Translations under genes and position numbers: made by a program
Part shown: positions 34,822-42,536 of the stretch, in pieces
Numbering within the stretch: the stretch's first letter is position 1
Layout of the letters: each line of letters starts with the position of its first letter
The notes under the pieces: generated by a model
The model's input: only the letters and a program-made list of their open reading frames with translations
Database searches by the model: none
Told to the model about the DNA's origin: nothing
Assembly: GCA_035342095.1 (NCBI GenBank)
Contig: DAOQWL010000011.1
Span: 1-64,000 of the forward strand
From: PLanc-01 sp035342095
GTDB taxonomy: Bacteria; Planctomycetota; Phycisphaerae; Sedimentisphaerales; Anaerobacaceae
Length of the DNA stretch: 64,000 bases
Reading direction: 5' to 3'

Positions 34822-36297
34822 ATGATCGGACCCCTTATTTCGACTGTCTTTGCCATCTCGCTGGCCTCAGCAACAGCGAGTGATTCTGGATCCCTCGTGA
34901 CCTTGAACGCCAGGGACACCGGCTATCGCGGCATCTGGTACATGAACCAGCCGCTCCAGAACGAGTACCGCTTCAAGTACAGTGGCGGGCTCGGAACGTA
35001 CTGCGATTTTCACAAGCCGTTCGCGGTCTATTGCCCGAAAGTCAACAAAACGTTCTTCTGCTACGGCGGGACCACGGAAGACTCCTACCTGGAGCACGAC
35101 CTGACAAGCACGAAGGATGCGTCAGACATGTCCGGCGTCCTGCTGCACATGGTCTCCTACTACGATCACGCGACCGGCAAGGTCCCGCGCCCGACCCTCC
35201 TGCTCGACAAGCACACGAAAGACGCCCACGACAACCCGGTCATCTCCGTGGACGACCAAGGGTACATCTGGATCTTCTCGACCTCGCACGGGACCTCGCG
35301 ACCCTCCTATATCCATCGCAGCAGGGAACCGTACAGCATCGACGCGTTCGAGCAAATCCGCGCGACGAAGGTCGAGGACGGGAATGAAGTCCCCATGACG
35401 AACTTCTCGTACATGCAGGCCTGGCACGTCCGCGGACGGGGTTTCGTCGCCTTCTTCACGCGATACCACTACCCCGCCGCACGCACCGCCTGCTTCGCGA
35501 CCAGCACCGATGGAGTTCGCTGGTCCCGGTGGCAGAGGCTCGCCGCCATCGACGAGGGCCACTATCAGATCAGCGCGGTAAGCGAGAGCAAGGCCGCCAC
35601 GGCGCTCAATTACCATCCGAAAGGCAAAGGGCTCAACTGGCGAACGAACCTCTACTACATCGAGACCACGGACTTCGGCCAAACCTGGCGCACGGCGGGC
35701 GGAGGCACACTGGCGCTGCCCTTGACTGCGCCGCAAAACCACGCCCTCGTTCGCGACTATGAGAAGGAAGGCCTGCTCGTCTATGTGAAGGACATCCGTT
35801 TCGACGAAGCAGGCAGACCGGTGATCCTGTACATCACCAGCAGGGGCTATCGATCCGGACCGGAAGATGGACCGCGAACGTGGACCACGGCCTGCTGGAC
35901 GGGGACTGCCTGGGAGATCCGGCCCGTGACGACCTCGGACAACAACTACGACATGGGCTCGCTGTACATCGAGGGCGACGGCACATGGCGAATCATCGCG
36001 CCAACCGAGACGGGCCCACAGCCGTACAACCCCGGCGGCGAGGTCGCCATCTGGACCAGCAGCAACCGCGGCGCCTCGTGGCAGAGAGCAAGACAGATCA
36101 CGAGCAACAGCAAGTTCAATCACACATACGTCCGCCGCCCGGTGAACGCCCACGATGGCTTCTACGCTTTCTGGGCGGATGGGAACGGGCGCGAGCCGTC
36201 GACGTCCTCGTTCTACTTCTGCACGAAGGCGGGCGACATGTTCCGCCTGCCACGTGACATGGCAGAGGACTTCGCACTACCGGAGAGAGTGAATTGA
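34822..36297 (+). CDS. Secreted BNR_4 beta-propeller protein, possible polysaccharide lyase/hydrolase
   Basis: 491 residues with a signal peptide (LISTVFAISLASATA). The body matches the BNR_4 family: DTGYRGIWYMNQPLQNEYRF, KYSGGLGTYCDFHKPFAVY, DAHDNPVISVDDQGYIWIFS, TSHGTSRPSYIHRS, ending SSFYFCTKAGDMFRLPRDM. Relatives with this fold include ulvan lyases and rhamnogalacturonan rhamnohydrolases; others are uncharacterised. Exported and near sugar-acid enzymes, it is a candidate first step on a uronate-containing polysaccharide. GGGAG lies eight bases before the ATG used; an ATG eight codons earlier overlaps the aldolase stop. Confidence 0.8.
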   Translation: MIGPLISTVFAISLASATASDSGSLVTLNARDTGYRGIWYMNQPLQNEYRFKYSGGLGTYCDFHKPFAVYCPKVNKTFFCYGGTTEDSYLEHDLTSTKDASDMSGVLLHMVSYYDHATGKVPRPTLLLDKHTKDAHDNPVISVDDQGYIWIFSTSHGTSRPSYIHRSREPYSIDAFEQIRATKVEDGNEVPMTNFSYMQAWHVRGRGFVAFFTRYHYPAARTACFATSTDGVRWSRWQRLAAIDEGHYQISAVSESKAATALNYHPKGKGLNWRTNLYYIETTDFGQTWRTAGGGTLALPLTAPQNHALVRDYEKEGLLVYVKDIRFDEAGRPVILYITSRGYRSGPEDGPRTWTTACWTGTAWEIRPVTTSDNNYDMGSLYIEGDGTWRIIAPTETGPQPYNPGGEVAIWTSSNRGASWQRARQITSNSKFNHTYVRRPVNAHDGFYAFWADGNGREPSTSSFYFCTKAGDMFRLPRDMAEDFALPERVN

Positions 36298-38333
36298 GGC
36301 CACCCGTGGAAACCAGACAGATCGCCGGCCGGCAGGTGACGTTTCATCGCTACAACACGGTGGTCGTCGGCGCAGGGGCAGCGGGCATGAACTGCGGCGT
36401 GCATCTCTGTGAGTTCATGAAACGCAAGGGAATCGAGGACGCCCAGGATCGCATTGCCATCGTTACGCGGGGCGCCAAGCTTGGCGCTTCGCGGATGAGC
36501 GGATCGGACAAGCAGACCTACTACAAGCTGGGGACCAGCCCGAACGTGCCGGACTGCGCGGAGGCGTTCGCGAAGACCCTCACCGCCGCGGGGTGCTGTC
36601 ACGGCGATCTCGCTCTGATCGAAGGGATGAACTCGCTCCGCGAGTTCTATCATCTCGTCCAGGCGGGCGTCGCTTTTCCGACCGACTCGACAGGCGCCTT
36701 TATCGGCTACAAGACCGACCACGACCCCGCGGAGCGGGCCACCAGCGCCGGACCCAAGACCAGTCGGTTCATGAGCGAGTGCCTGCAGCGTCAGGCTGAC
36801 GACTATGGCATCCGGGTCTTCGACAATCAGGAAGTCGCCCATTTGCTCACGGCCGGCTCCGGCCGCGACAAACACATCGTCGGCGTCGCGGCCCTCGACA
36901 GCCTGTCGGCAACGGAATCACAATACGCAATCAACGTATTCCTCGCGGCCAACATCGTCCTCGCGGCGGGTGGGCCGGGAGAGCTGTACAAGACCAGCGT
37001 CTATCCGAAGGGCCAGGTCGGCCTTCACGGCCTGGCCTTCAGAGCAGGTCTGGCTGCAGAGAATCTCACCGAGTCCCAATTCGGACTGGCCAGCACCCAG
37101 TTCCGCTGGAATGTCTCGGGCACGTACATGCAGGCGATCCCGCGAATCTTCAGCACGGACGCCCACGGACAGGACGAACGGGACTTCCTCGCCGACTTCT
37201 TCCCGACCACGAAGAGCATGGCGAGCAACATCTTCCTCAAGGGCTACCAATGGCCCTTCGACCCGCAGAGGATCGAGGGTCTGAGGTCCTCGCTGATCGA
37301 CGTGCTCGTCTTCCACGAGAACCAGCAGGGCCGGCGGGTCTTCCTGGACTTCCGCCGCAATCCCGTGGGCAGCAGGACACAACAGGCATTCGACCTCAAC
37401 CAGCTTGAATTGGAGGCCTCGGAGTACCTGCGAAACGCGGGGGCGACTCAGCCGACGCCTATCGAACGACTGGCCCACATGAACCCCCTGGCCATCGAGA
37501 TCTACAAAGAGAACGGCATCGACCTGCACAGCGAGCCGCTCGAAATCGCGGTTTGCGCCCAGCACAACAACGGCGGCTTCGCGGTCAGCATGTGGTGGGA
37601 GTCGAGCATCCCGCACACGTTCGTCATCGGCGAAATGGCGGGCACGCACGGCGTAAAGCGCCCCGGCGGCTCGGCCCTCAACGCCGGGCAGGTCGGCGGC
37701 CTGCGGGCGGCGGAGTACATCGTGAACGCCTATGGTTGCGAGGTCGCCGACCACTCGACGGGCATCGAACGCCAGGTCGCCGATCTGATCGCCAAGCTGG
37801 ACTCGTGGAGCAACTCCTCCGGCCCGACTCCGCAGGACGTCATCGCCCAGATCCAGGACCGCATGACCGCCTCGGCCGCCCAGATCCGAGAGGCAAACGA
37901 CGCCGGCACAAGCCTCCAGAAGGCCCTGCTCCTGTGTGCTGCCATCCGCGAGAAAGGTCTGGCTGTGAAGAGTCCTCGCGAGTTTCCCGCTGCGATCCAG
38001 GCGGAGCATCTGGCCTTGTGCAGCGTCGCCTATCTGAAGGCCATCGTGGATCTGCTCGCCCAGCATGGCGGGTCGCGAGGCTCGTGTTTAGTGCTGAACC
38101 CGAGCGGTGTGCGGATCCATCCGGACATCCTCGACCGGACGACGGGCGAACCCCTGGCGTTCCAGCCAGAGAACGAGGAACTGCGAAACAGGATTCTGCG
38201 ACTCGAGTACGACGAGACATCTCCCGACCTGTTCACGAGCACGGCGATCACTCCCAGGCCCGCACCGACCGAGCGAAAGGCCTTCGAGCCGGCCTGGCAG
38301 GACTACCGGGAAGGGAGAATCTATGACCGCTGA
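36294..38333 (+). CDS. FAD-dependent oxidoreductase, succinate dehydrogenase/fumarate reductase flavoprotein type
   Basis: 679 residues from a TTG that overlaps the upstream stop (TTGA), with GGAGAGAG before it. FAD-binding VVVGAGAAGMNCGVHLCEFM, second dinucleotide region NIVLAAGGPGELY, and active-site-type CAQHNNGGFAVSMWWES followed by GEMAGTHGVKRPGGSALNAG. This is the pattern of the SDH/FRD flavoprotein/L-aspartate oxidase superfamily. A C-terminal helical domain follows. No iron-sulfur or membrane subunit gene is adjacent. It may pass electrons with the OYE-GltD fusion protein or oxidise a sugar acid; both are inference. Confidence 0.8.
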   Translation: MRPPVETRQIAGRQVTFHRYNTVVVGAGAAGMNCGVHLCEFMKRKGIEDAQDRIAIVTRGAKLGASRMSGSDKQTYYKLGTSPNVPDCAEAFAKTLTAAGCCHGDLALIEGMNSLREFYHLVQAGVAFPTDSTGAFIGYKTDHDPAERATSAGPKTSRFMSECLQRQADDYGIRVFDNQEVAHLLTAGSGRDKHIVGVAALDSLSATESQYAINVFLAANIVLAAGGPGELYKTSVYPKGQVGLHGLAFRAGLAAENLTESQFGLASTQFRWNVSGTYMQAIPRIFSTDAHGQDERDFLADFFPTTKSMASNIFLKGYQWPFDPQRIEGLRSSLIDVLVFHENQQGRRVFLDFRRNPVGSRTQQAFDLNQLELEASEYLRNAGATQPTPIERLAHMNPLAIEIYKENGIDLHSEPLEIAVCAQHNNGGFAVSMWWESSIPHTFVIGEMAGTHGVKRPGGSALNAGQVGGLRAAEYIVNAYGCEVADHSTGIERQVADLIAKLDSWSNSSGPTPQDVIAQIQDRMTASAAQIREANDAGTSLQKALLLCAAIREKGLAVKSPREFPAAIQAEHLALCSVAYLKAIVDLLAQHGGSRGSCLVLNPSGVRIHPDILDRTTGEPLAFQPENEELRNRILRLEYDETSPDLFTSTAITPRPAPTERKAFEPAWQDYREGRIYDR

Positions 38334-38442
38334 ATTTACAGTGTACGATTTACGATTTACTATTGGAGTGACGCTCGCTTGGACACATTCAGTACCATGG
38401 GCGGAACCGAATCGTAAATAGTAAATCGTAAATAGTAAATTC
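38334..38442. repeat. AT-rich palindromic spacer, family G copy 3
   Basis: TACGATTTACGATTTACTATT on the left is mirrored by AATAGTAAATCGTAAATAG on the right, around a GC-rich core. It starts at the stop codon of the FAD gene and ends near the ribosome-binding site of the kinase gene. Confidence 0.75.
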
Positions 38443-38456
38443 CTCATGGGGTTTCT

Positions 38457-39557
38457 ATGGCGATTCTCGAACTGAGAGCCCAATCCGAATGCAAGTACGA
38501 TGTCCTGTCGCTGGGCGAGGTCATGCTTCGGCTCGACCCGGGCGACGAGCGGATTCACACGACGCGGACCTTCCGGGTCTGGGAAGGCGGCGGCGAGTAC
38601 AACGTCGCCCGCGGCCTGAAACGGGCGTTCGGCAAGCGGGCCGCGGTGGTGACCGCCATCGTGGACAATCCCGTCGGCCGACTGCTCGAAGACCTCATGC
38701 TCCAGGGCGGGGTCAGCCTGGAATACGTCAAGTGGGTCCCCTTCGACGGCATCGGACGCAAGACCCGCGTCGGCCTGAACTTCACTGAACGCGGCTTCGG
38801 CATCCGCGGGGCCGTCGGCTGCTCCGACCGGGCCAACAGCGCCGCGTCGCAGCTCAAGGAAGGCGACATCGACTGGGATCGGATCTTCGGGCGGGACGGC
38901 GTCCGCTGGTTCCACACGGGCGGCATCTTCGCGGCACTCTCGACGACCACGCCCCAGGTCATTATCGAAGCGGTCACTGCCGCCAAGACACACGGCACGA
39001 TCGTCTCCTACGACCTGAACTACCGCAATTCGCTCTGGCGCGACGTCGGCGGCCAGGAGAAGGCACGCCAGGTCAATCGCGCCATCGCGCCCTACATCGA
39101 CGTGATGCTCGGGAACGAGGAGGATTTCACCGCGGCGCTGGGCTTCGAAGTCCAGGGCCTGGACAAGGGCTTCTCGCAGCTCGACCCGACGAACTTCAAG
39201 AAGATGATCGAGACCGCGGTGAAGGAGTTCCCGAACTTCAAGGTGGTCGCGACGACGCTCCGGCACGCCAAGACCGCGACGCGCAATGACTGGGGCGCGG
39301 TGGTGTACGCCGGCGGGCAGTTCCACGAGGCCACGCCGCGACCAGACTTGGAGATCTACGACCGCGTCGGCGGCGGCGACAGCTTCGCCTCCGGCCTGAT
39401 CTACGCATTGATGGAGGGCAAGAGTCCCGAGCAGGCAGTCAATTACGGCGCCGCCCACGGGGCACTCGCGATGACCACGCCGGGAGATACGACGACGGCA
39501 ATGCTCAGCGAGGTGGAAAAAGCGATGAAGGGCGCCGGCGCCAGGGTGGACAGATAG
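38457..39557 (+). CDS. PfkB-family sugar kinase, likely 2-keto-3-deoxygluconate kinase
   Basis: 366 residues. Ribokinase fold: VLSLGEVMLRLDPGD, GGGEYNVARGLKRAFG and the C-terminal signature DRVGGGDSFASGLIYALMEG with the catalytic Asp. The N-terminal LGEVMLRL and EGGGEYNVA are typical of KDG kinases. It phosphorylates a keto-deoxy acid to give the substrate of the aldolase encoded upstream. GGGG lies five bases before the ATG. It is followed by the MtnA-like gene after 22 bases. Confidence 0.87.
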   Translation: MAILELRAQSECKYDVLSLGEVMLRLDPGDERIHTTRTFRVWEGGGEYNVARGLKRAFGKRAAVVTAIVDNPVGRLLEDLMLQGGVSLEYVKWVPFDGIGRKTRVGLNFTERGFGIRGAVGCSDRANSAASQLKEGDIDWDRIFGRDGVRWFHTGGIFAALSTTTPQVIIEAVTAAKTHGTIVSYDLNYRNSLWRDVGGQEKARQVNRAIAPYIDVMLGNEEDFTAALGFEVQGLDKGFSQLDPTNFKKMIETAVKEFPNFKVVATTLRHAKTATRNDWGAVVYAGGQFHEATPRPDLEIYDRVGGGDSFASGLIYALMEGKSPEQAVNYGAAHGALAMTTPGDTTTAMLSEVEKAMKGAGARVDR

Positions 39558-39579
39558 ATTTCACCACAGGGAAACAATA

Positions 39580-40638
39580 ATGATCGCAGAGACAGTAAGA
39601 TGGGTCGGCGGGACCGACGGCGTGCTGGAGATGATCGACCAGCGCCGGCTCCCGACGGAGTTTGTCATCCTGAAGGTCCGCAGCATCGAGCAACTCCATG
39701 AGGCGATCCGAACGCTGGCGGTCCGCGGCGCGCCCGCCATTGGGGTCGCGGCGGCCTACGGACCGGTCCTGGCCTTGCAGTGGCACGCCGGCCGTCGGAG
39801 TTTCCCCGAGGCCCTGGAGCACGTGCTCAAGGCCTGCGATTACCTCGCCACCTCACGTCCGACCGCGGTCAACCTGTTCTGGGCCCTCGACCGCATCCGA
39901 GCCAAGGCCAAGGAAGTCGCCTCCGATCCCCAGGCTGCCGCGTCGCAACTCGCGGAGTCGATCCTGGTGGAGGCCAACGCGATCTGCGCCGAGGACATCG
40001 AGATGTGCCGGCAGATCGGGGCGAACGGCGAGCAGTTCATCCGCGACGGTTTCGGGGTCCTGACCCACTGCAACGCCGGGGCGCTCGCCACTGCAGGACA
40101 GGGAACTGCGCTGTCGGTCATGTTCGAAGCACAGAAAAAGGGCAGGCGATTCGAGGTCTACGCCGACGAGACCCGACCCCTCCTCCAGGGGGCTCGACTG
40201 ACCGCCTGGGAACTCCAGCGGGCGGGCATCAAGGTGACCGTGATCTGCGACAACATGGCGGGCTTCCTGATGAAGCAGGGCAGGATCCAGGCGGTCATCA
40301 CCGGCGCCGACCGCATCGCGGCCAATGGTGATACGGCCAATAAAATCGGCACGTACAGTGTCAGCGTGCTGGCGAAACACCACGGGATTCCGTTCTACAT
40401 CGCCGCTCCATCGAGCACGTTCGACTTGACCCTCGTCAGTGGCGACCAGATCCCCATCGAGGAACGGAATGCATCAGAGGTGACTTGGATTGGCGACAAG
40501 CACGTCGCGCCGGAAGACGTGGGCGTCTACAATCCCGCCTTCGACGTGACCCCGGCCCAGAACATCGCCGCGATCATCACGGAAAAGGGTGTGATTCAGA
40601 ACCCGAACGAGGATCGTATTCGCGATCTGCTCGGATAG
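39580..40638 (+). CDS. mtnA: S-methyl-5-thioribose-1-phosphate isomerase (MtnA-like)
   Basis: 352 residues with the full family pattern: IRTLAVRGAPAIGVAAAYG, ILTHCNAGALATAGQGTALS-type segment (catalytic Cys in THCNAGALAT), DETRPLLQGARLTAWEL and the catalytic Asp in ITGADRIAANGDTANKIG. It converts methylthioribose-1-P to methylthioribulose-1-P in methionine salvage; relatives act on ribose-1,5-bisphosphate or related aldose phosphates. It follows the sugar kinase in the same direction, so a role in pentose-phosphate or sugar-acid metabolism cannot be excluded. Confidence 0.9.
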   Translation: MIAETVRWVGGTDGVLEMIDQRRLPTEFVILKVRSIEQLHEAIRTLAVRGAPAIGVAAAYGPVLALQWHAGRRSFPEALEHVLKACDYLATSRPTAVNLFWALDRIRAKAKEVASDPQAAASQLAESILVEANAICAEDIEMCRQIGANGEQFIRDGFGVLTHCNAGALATAGQGTALSVMFEAQKKGRRFEVYADETRPLLQGARLTAWELQRAGIKVTVICDNMAGFLMKQGRIQAVITGADRIAANGDTANKIGTYSVSVLAKHHGIPFYIAAPSSTFDLTLVSGDQIPIEERNASEVTWIGDKHVAPEDVGVYNPAFDVTPAQNIAAIITEKGVIQNPNEDRIRDLLG

Positions 40639-40643
40639 GCTCG

Positions 40644-40913
40644 CTATGCGACGGCGACGACCTGCTTGACCTCGGGCACCTTCTCCCGCAGAATGCGTTC
40701 GATGCCCATCTTCATGGTCATGGTCGCACCGGGGCAGCCCCGGCAGGCGCCCTGCAGACGAAGGCGGACGGTCTTGTCTTCGTCCACGCCGATCAGCTCC
40801 ACGTCGCCGCCGTGACCCTGCAGGGCTGGTCGGACGGATTCTATCACCTCGGTAACCTTCTCTTCGAAGGTCTTTCCATCACCGGTTTCGTTCAGATTCA
40901 CCTTGTCGGCCAT
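40644..40913 (-). CDS. NifU C-terminal domain Fe-S scaffold protein
   Basis: 89 residues: KVTEVIESVRPALQGHGGDV, ELIGVDEDKTVRLRL, and the cluster-binding CRGCPGATMTMKMGIE. This is the stand-alone NifU C-terminal/NfuA-like domain that carries Fe-S clusters to target proteins. It ends five bases from the convergent mtnA stop. Suitable clients in the window include the Fe-S-containing OYE-GltD protein. Confidence 0.92.
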   Translation of the reverse strand: MADKVNLNETGDGKTFEEKVTEVIESVRPALQGHGGDVELIGVDEDKTVRLRLQGACRGCPGATMTMKMGIERILREKVPEVKQVVAVA

Positions 40914-41012
40914 AAATGATCTCCACCAATCAGTTCGCCGTCATTATAGTAGCATTCCTGCCCGCATCAAACCTTTTCTCCATACCGCCGGCACGCCCGA
41001 GAGTTCACGTTA

Positions 41013-41041
41013 TTGACAACAAGACGCGTCGCCGGTACGTA
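41013..41041 (+). promoter_or_regulatory. Predicted promoter of the CsgG-like gene
   Basis: A perfect TTGACA -35 followed after 17 bases by TACGTA; alternative -10 hexamers TATATA/TATATG lie slightly further on. It is 47 bases upstream of the start codon. Confidence 0.5.
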
Positions 41042-41087
41042 TATATGCTGTTTGCGCAATCATGGCTTGCTATTGGGAGGTTCAAGA

Positions 41088-41759
41088 ATGAAGGCAGTAT
41101 GGATTAGCGTATTACTGGCAGTAGTGGCGGCCGCCGGCTGCGCCAGCAGCGAAGCGGAAAGCCAGGCAGTGGTCGGTTATGACTTCGGCAAGATCGACAA
41201 GATCGCGATCGTCGAGGTGACCGGCAAGGTCTACGGCGATGCCGCCAAGAACAAGATCAGCAACCTCGTCACCATGGCGCTGATGAAGAAAGGCTATGCG
41301 TTCATCGAACGCCGGGAGGTGCAGGCCCTGTTGAAAGAGCAGCAATTCCAGGCATCCGACATGACGACCGAGGCCGGCGCCGCCAGGGCGGGCCAGTTTC
41401 TCAACGTCCCGGCGGTCATGCTGATCGAGATCCCCAAGTTCCGGGATGGGAAGATCGACATGACGGCCAAACTGGTGGACGTGGAAAACGGGACCATTCT
41501 CTGGCTGGGAAGCGGCTCGGGCAGCACGAACAAGACGCTTGGCACCATCGCGGGCGCCGCCGCGGGCGCCGCAATCGGAGCCGCCGTTGCCGGCGGAGAT
41601 TCCAGTGATCGATGGCTCGGCGCAGCCGTCGGCGCAGCCGCGGGCGGCATTACCGGCTATGCCCTGACGCCCAGCGAGGAGAAGCAAGTGATGAAAGTGG
41701 TGAAGAAGGTCGTCAAGGGCTTCCCGTCCAGGATTCCGCAGGCGCCCGCCAAGAAATGA
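41088..41759 (+). CDS. CsgG-like lipoprotein with a glycine-zipper segment
   Basis: 223 residues. Lipoprotein signal MKAVWISVLLAVVAAAGC, then a CsgG/HfaB-like domain (IDKIAIVEVTGKVYGDAAKN, ALMKKGYAFIERREVQALL, PAVMLIEIPKFRDGKIDMTA, LVDVENGTILWLGSG). A glycine-zipper membrane motif (GTIAGAAAGAAIGAAVAGG, GAAVGAAAGGITGYAL) follows. CsgG-type proteins form outer-membrane export pores or are periplasmic assembly factors. The glycine zipper suggests membrane insertion, though a pore is only inference. GGGAGG lies eight bases before the ATG, and a terminator follows the gene. Confidence 0.82.
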   Translation: MKAVWISVLLAVVAAAGCASSEAESQAVVGYDFGKIDKIAIVEVTGKVYGDAAKNKISNLVTMALMKKGYAFIERREVQALLKEQQFQASDMTTEAGAARAGQFLNVPAVMLIEIPKFRDGKIDMTAKLVDVENGTILWLGSGSGSTNKTLGTIAGAAAGAAIGAAVAGGDSSDRWLGAAVGAAAGGITGYALTPSEEKQVMKVVKKVVKGFPSRIPQAPAKK

Positions 41760-41802
41760 CGGGCGGAAAATTGCGGGGTTGTAGAAATTCGTTGCAGGAA
41801 TC

Positions 41803-41843
41803 CGGGGCCGGAGACGAATGCGATCTTCGGCCCTGTCTTTTTT
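41803..41843 (+). terminator. Rho-independent terminator after the CsgG-like gene
   Basis: A GGGGCCG/CGGCCC stem with a 17-base loop region is followed within a few bases by a run of seven Ts. It lies 44 bases after the stop, in the convergent gap with the PilZ gene. Confidence 0.75.
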
Positions 41844-41862
41844 CGTCTGTGTGATCTGACGG

Positions 41863-42261
41863 TCAAACGAGGGCCAGTTCGGGCTCCGCGACCTCATCAT
41901 CGGACTGCCCGAGGCGAGCAGCTTGTTCGCCCGGACACATCGGCAACGGCTCGAAGAACTGGATCGCGATCCGTCGAAGGGCGTTGTTCACGCCGTCCAC
42001 GCGGCAGACATGGCCGGAACGGACGAAATCAACCATGTCGAATGAGTCGTCCTGGCCGTACTGGGGGATGCTGAACCGCGCGGTCAGGTGCTGGCCGAGA
42101 TGGGGGCATCGGTCGTCCGCGTAACAGGTGAAGGCCGCTCCTCGGCTCGACAGGTCGGCCATCTGTCCCTGGGACAGCTCTCCATTGACGTCCGGCGCAA
42201 ACCAGACCGGCCAATGGTAGTACAACCGCTGTTCCATTCTGCGTTCGCTCGTCGTACTCAT
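41863..42261 (-). CDS. PilZ domain protein
   Basis: About 132 residues. It has the c-di-GMP binding pattern: Arg-rich RRMEQR near the start and DLSSRG about 25 residues later, as in RxxxR and (D/N)xSxxG. Then come the beta strands of the PilZ barrel (RFSIPQYGQDDSFDMVDFV, RRIAIQFFEPL). A single-domain c-di-GMP effector of unknown output. The start MSTTSERRME is chosen because AGGA lies nine bases upstream; two ATGs further upstream are possible. Confidence 0.82.
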   Translation of the reverse strand: MSTTSERRMEQRLYYHWPVWFAPDVNGELSQGQMADLSSRGAAFTCYADDRCPHLGQHLTARFSIPQYGQDDSFDMVDFVRSGHVCRVDGVNNALRRIAIQFFEPLPMCPGEQAARLGQSDDEVAEPELALV

Positions 42262-42513
42262 GGATCCCATTCCTCGACAAACCATCTACTGTTTTGTTGG
42301 CGTCGGGAGACAGATCGGCGACGCAAGATCACGACTTAAGGGTCGTCACCGAGAAAACCGCTGCCCTTCCGCCTGAAAGACCGCATTCGCCCGATTCCCA
42401 GGGGACAGACGCAGGCTTTGCCGAGGGGCCATCTGTAAGGTTTTTCCTGCATGGAACACAAAATTCCGATAACTGGCCGCACGAAACAACGTGTGACACT
42501 GGAAGCTGCCGGT

Positions 42514-42535
42514 GCGAAGTCACCCGTGACTTCGC
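42514..42535. repeat. Perfect palindrome at the murD stop
   Basis: GCGAAGTCAC, two bases, GTGACTTCGC. The murD TAG stop lies at its edge, as the OYE-GltD stop lies at the edge of a family E repeat. REP-like; no T-run. Confidence 0.65.
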
Positions 42536-42536
42536 G

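Noticed and set aside
30255..38442. CRISPR array
   Set aside because: The AT-rich repeats are few, far apart and gene-separating, not evenly spaced with unique spacers; no cas genes are present.
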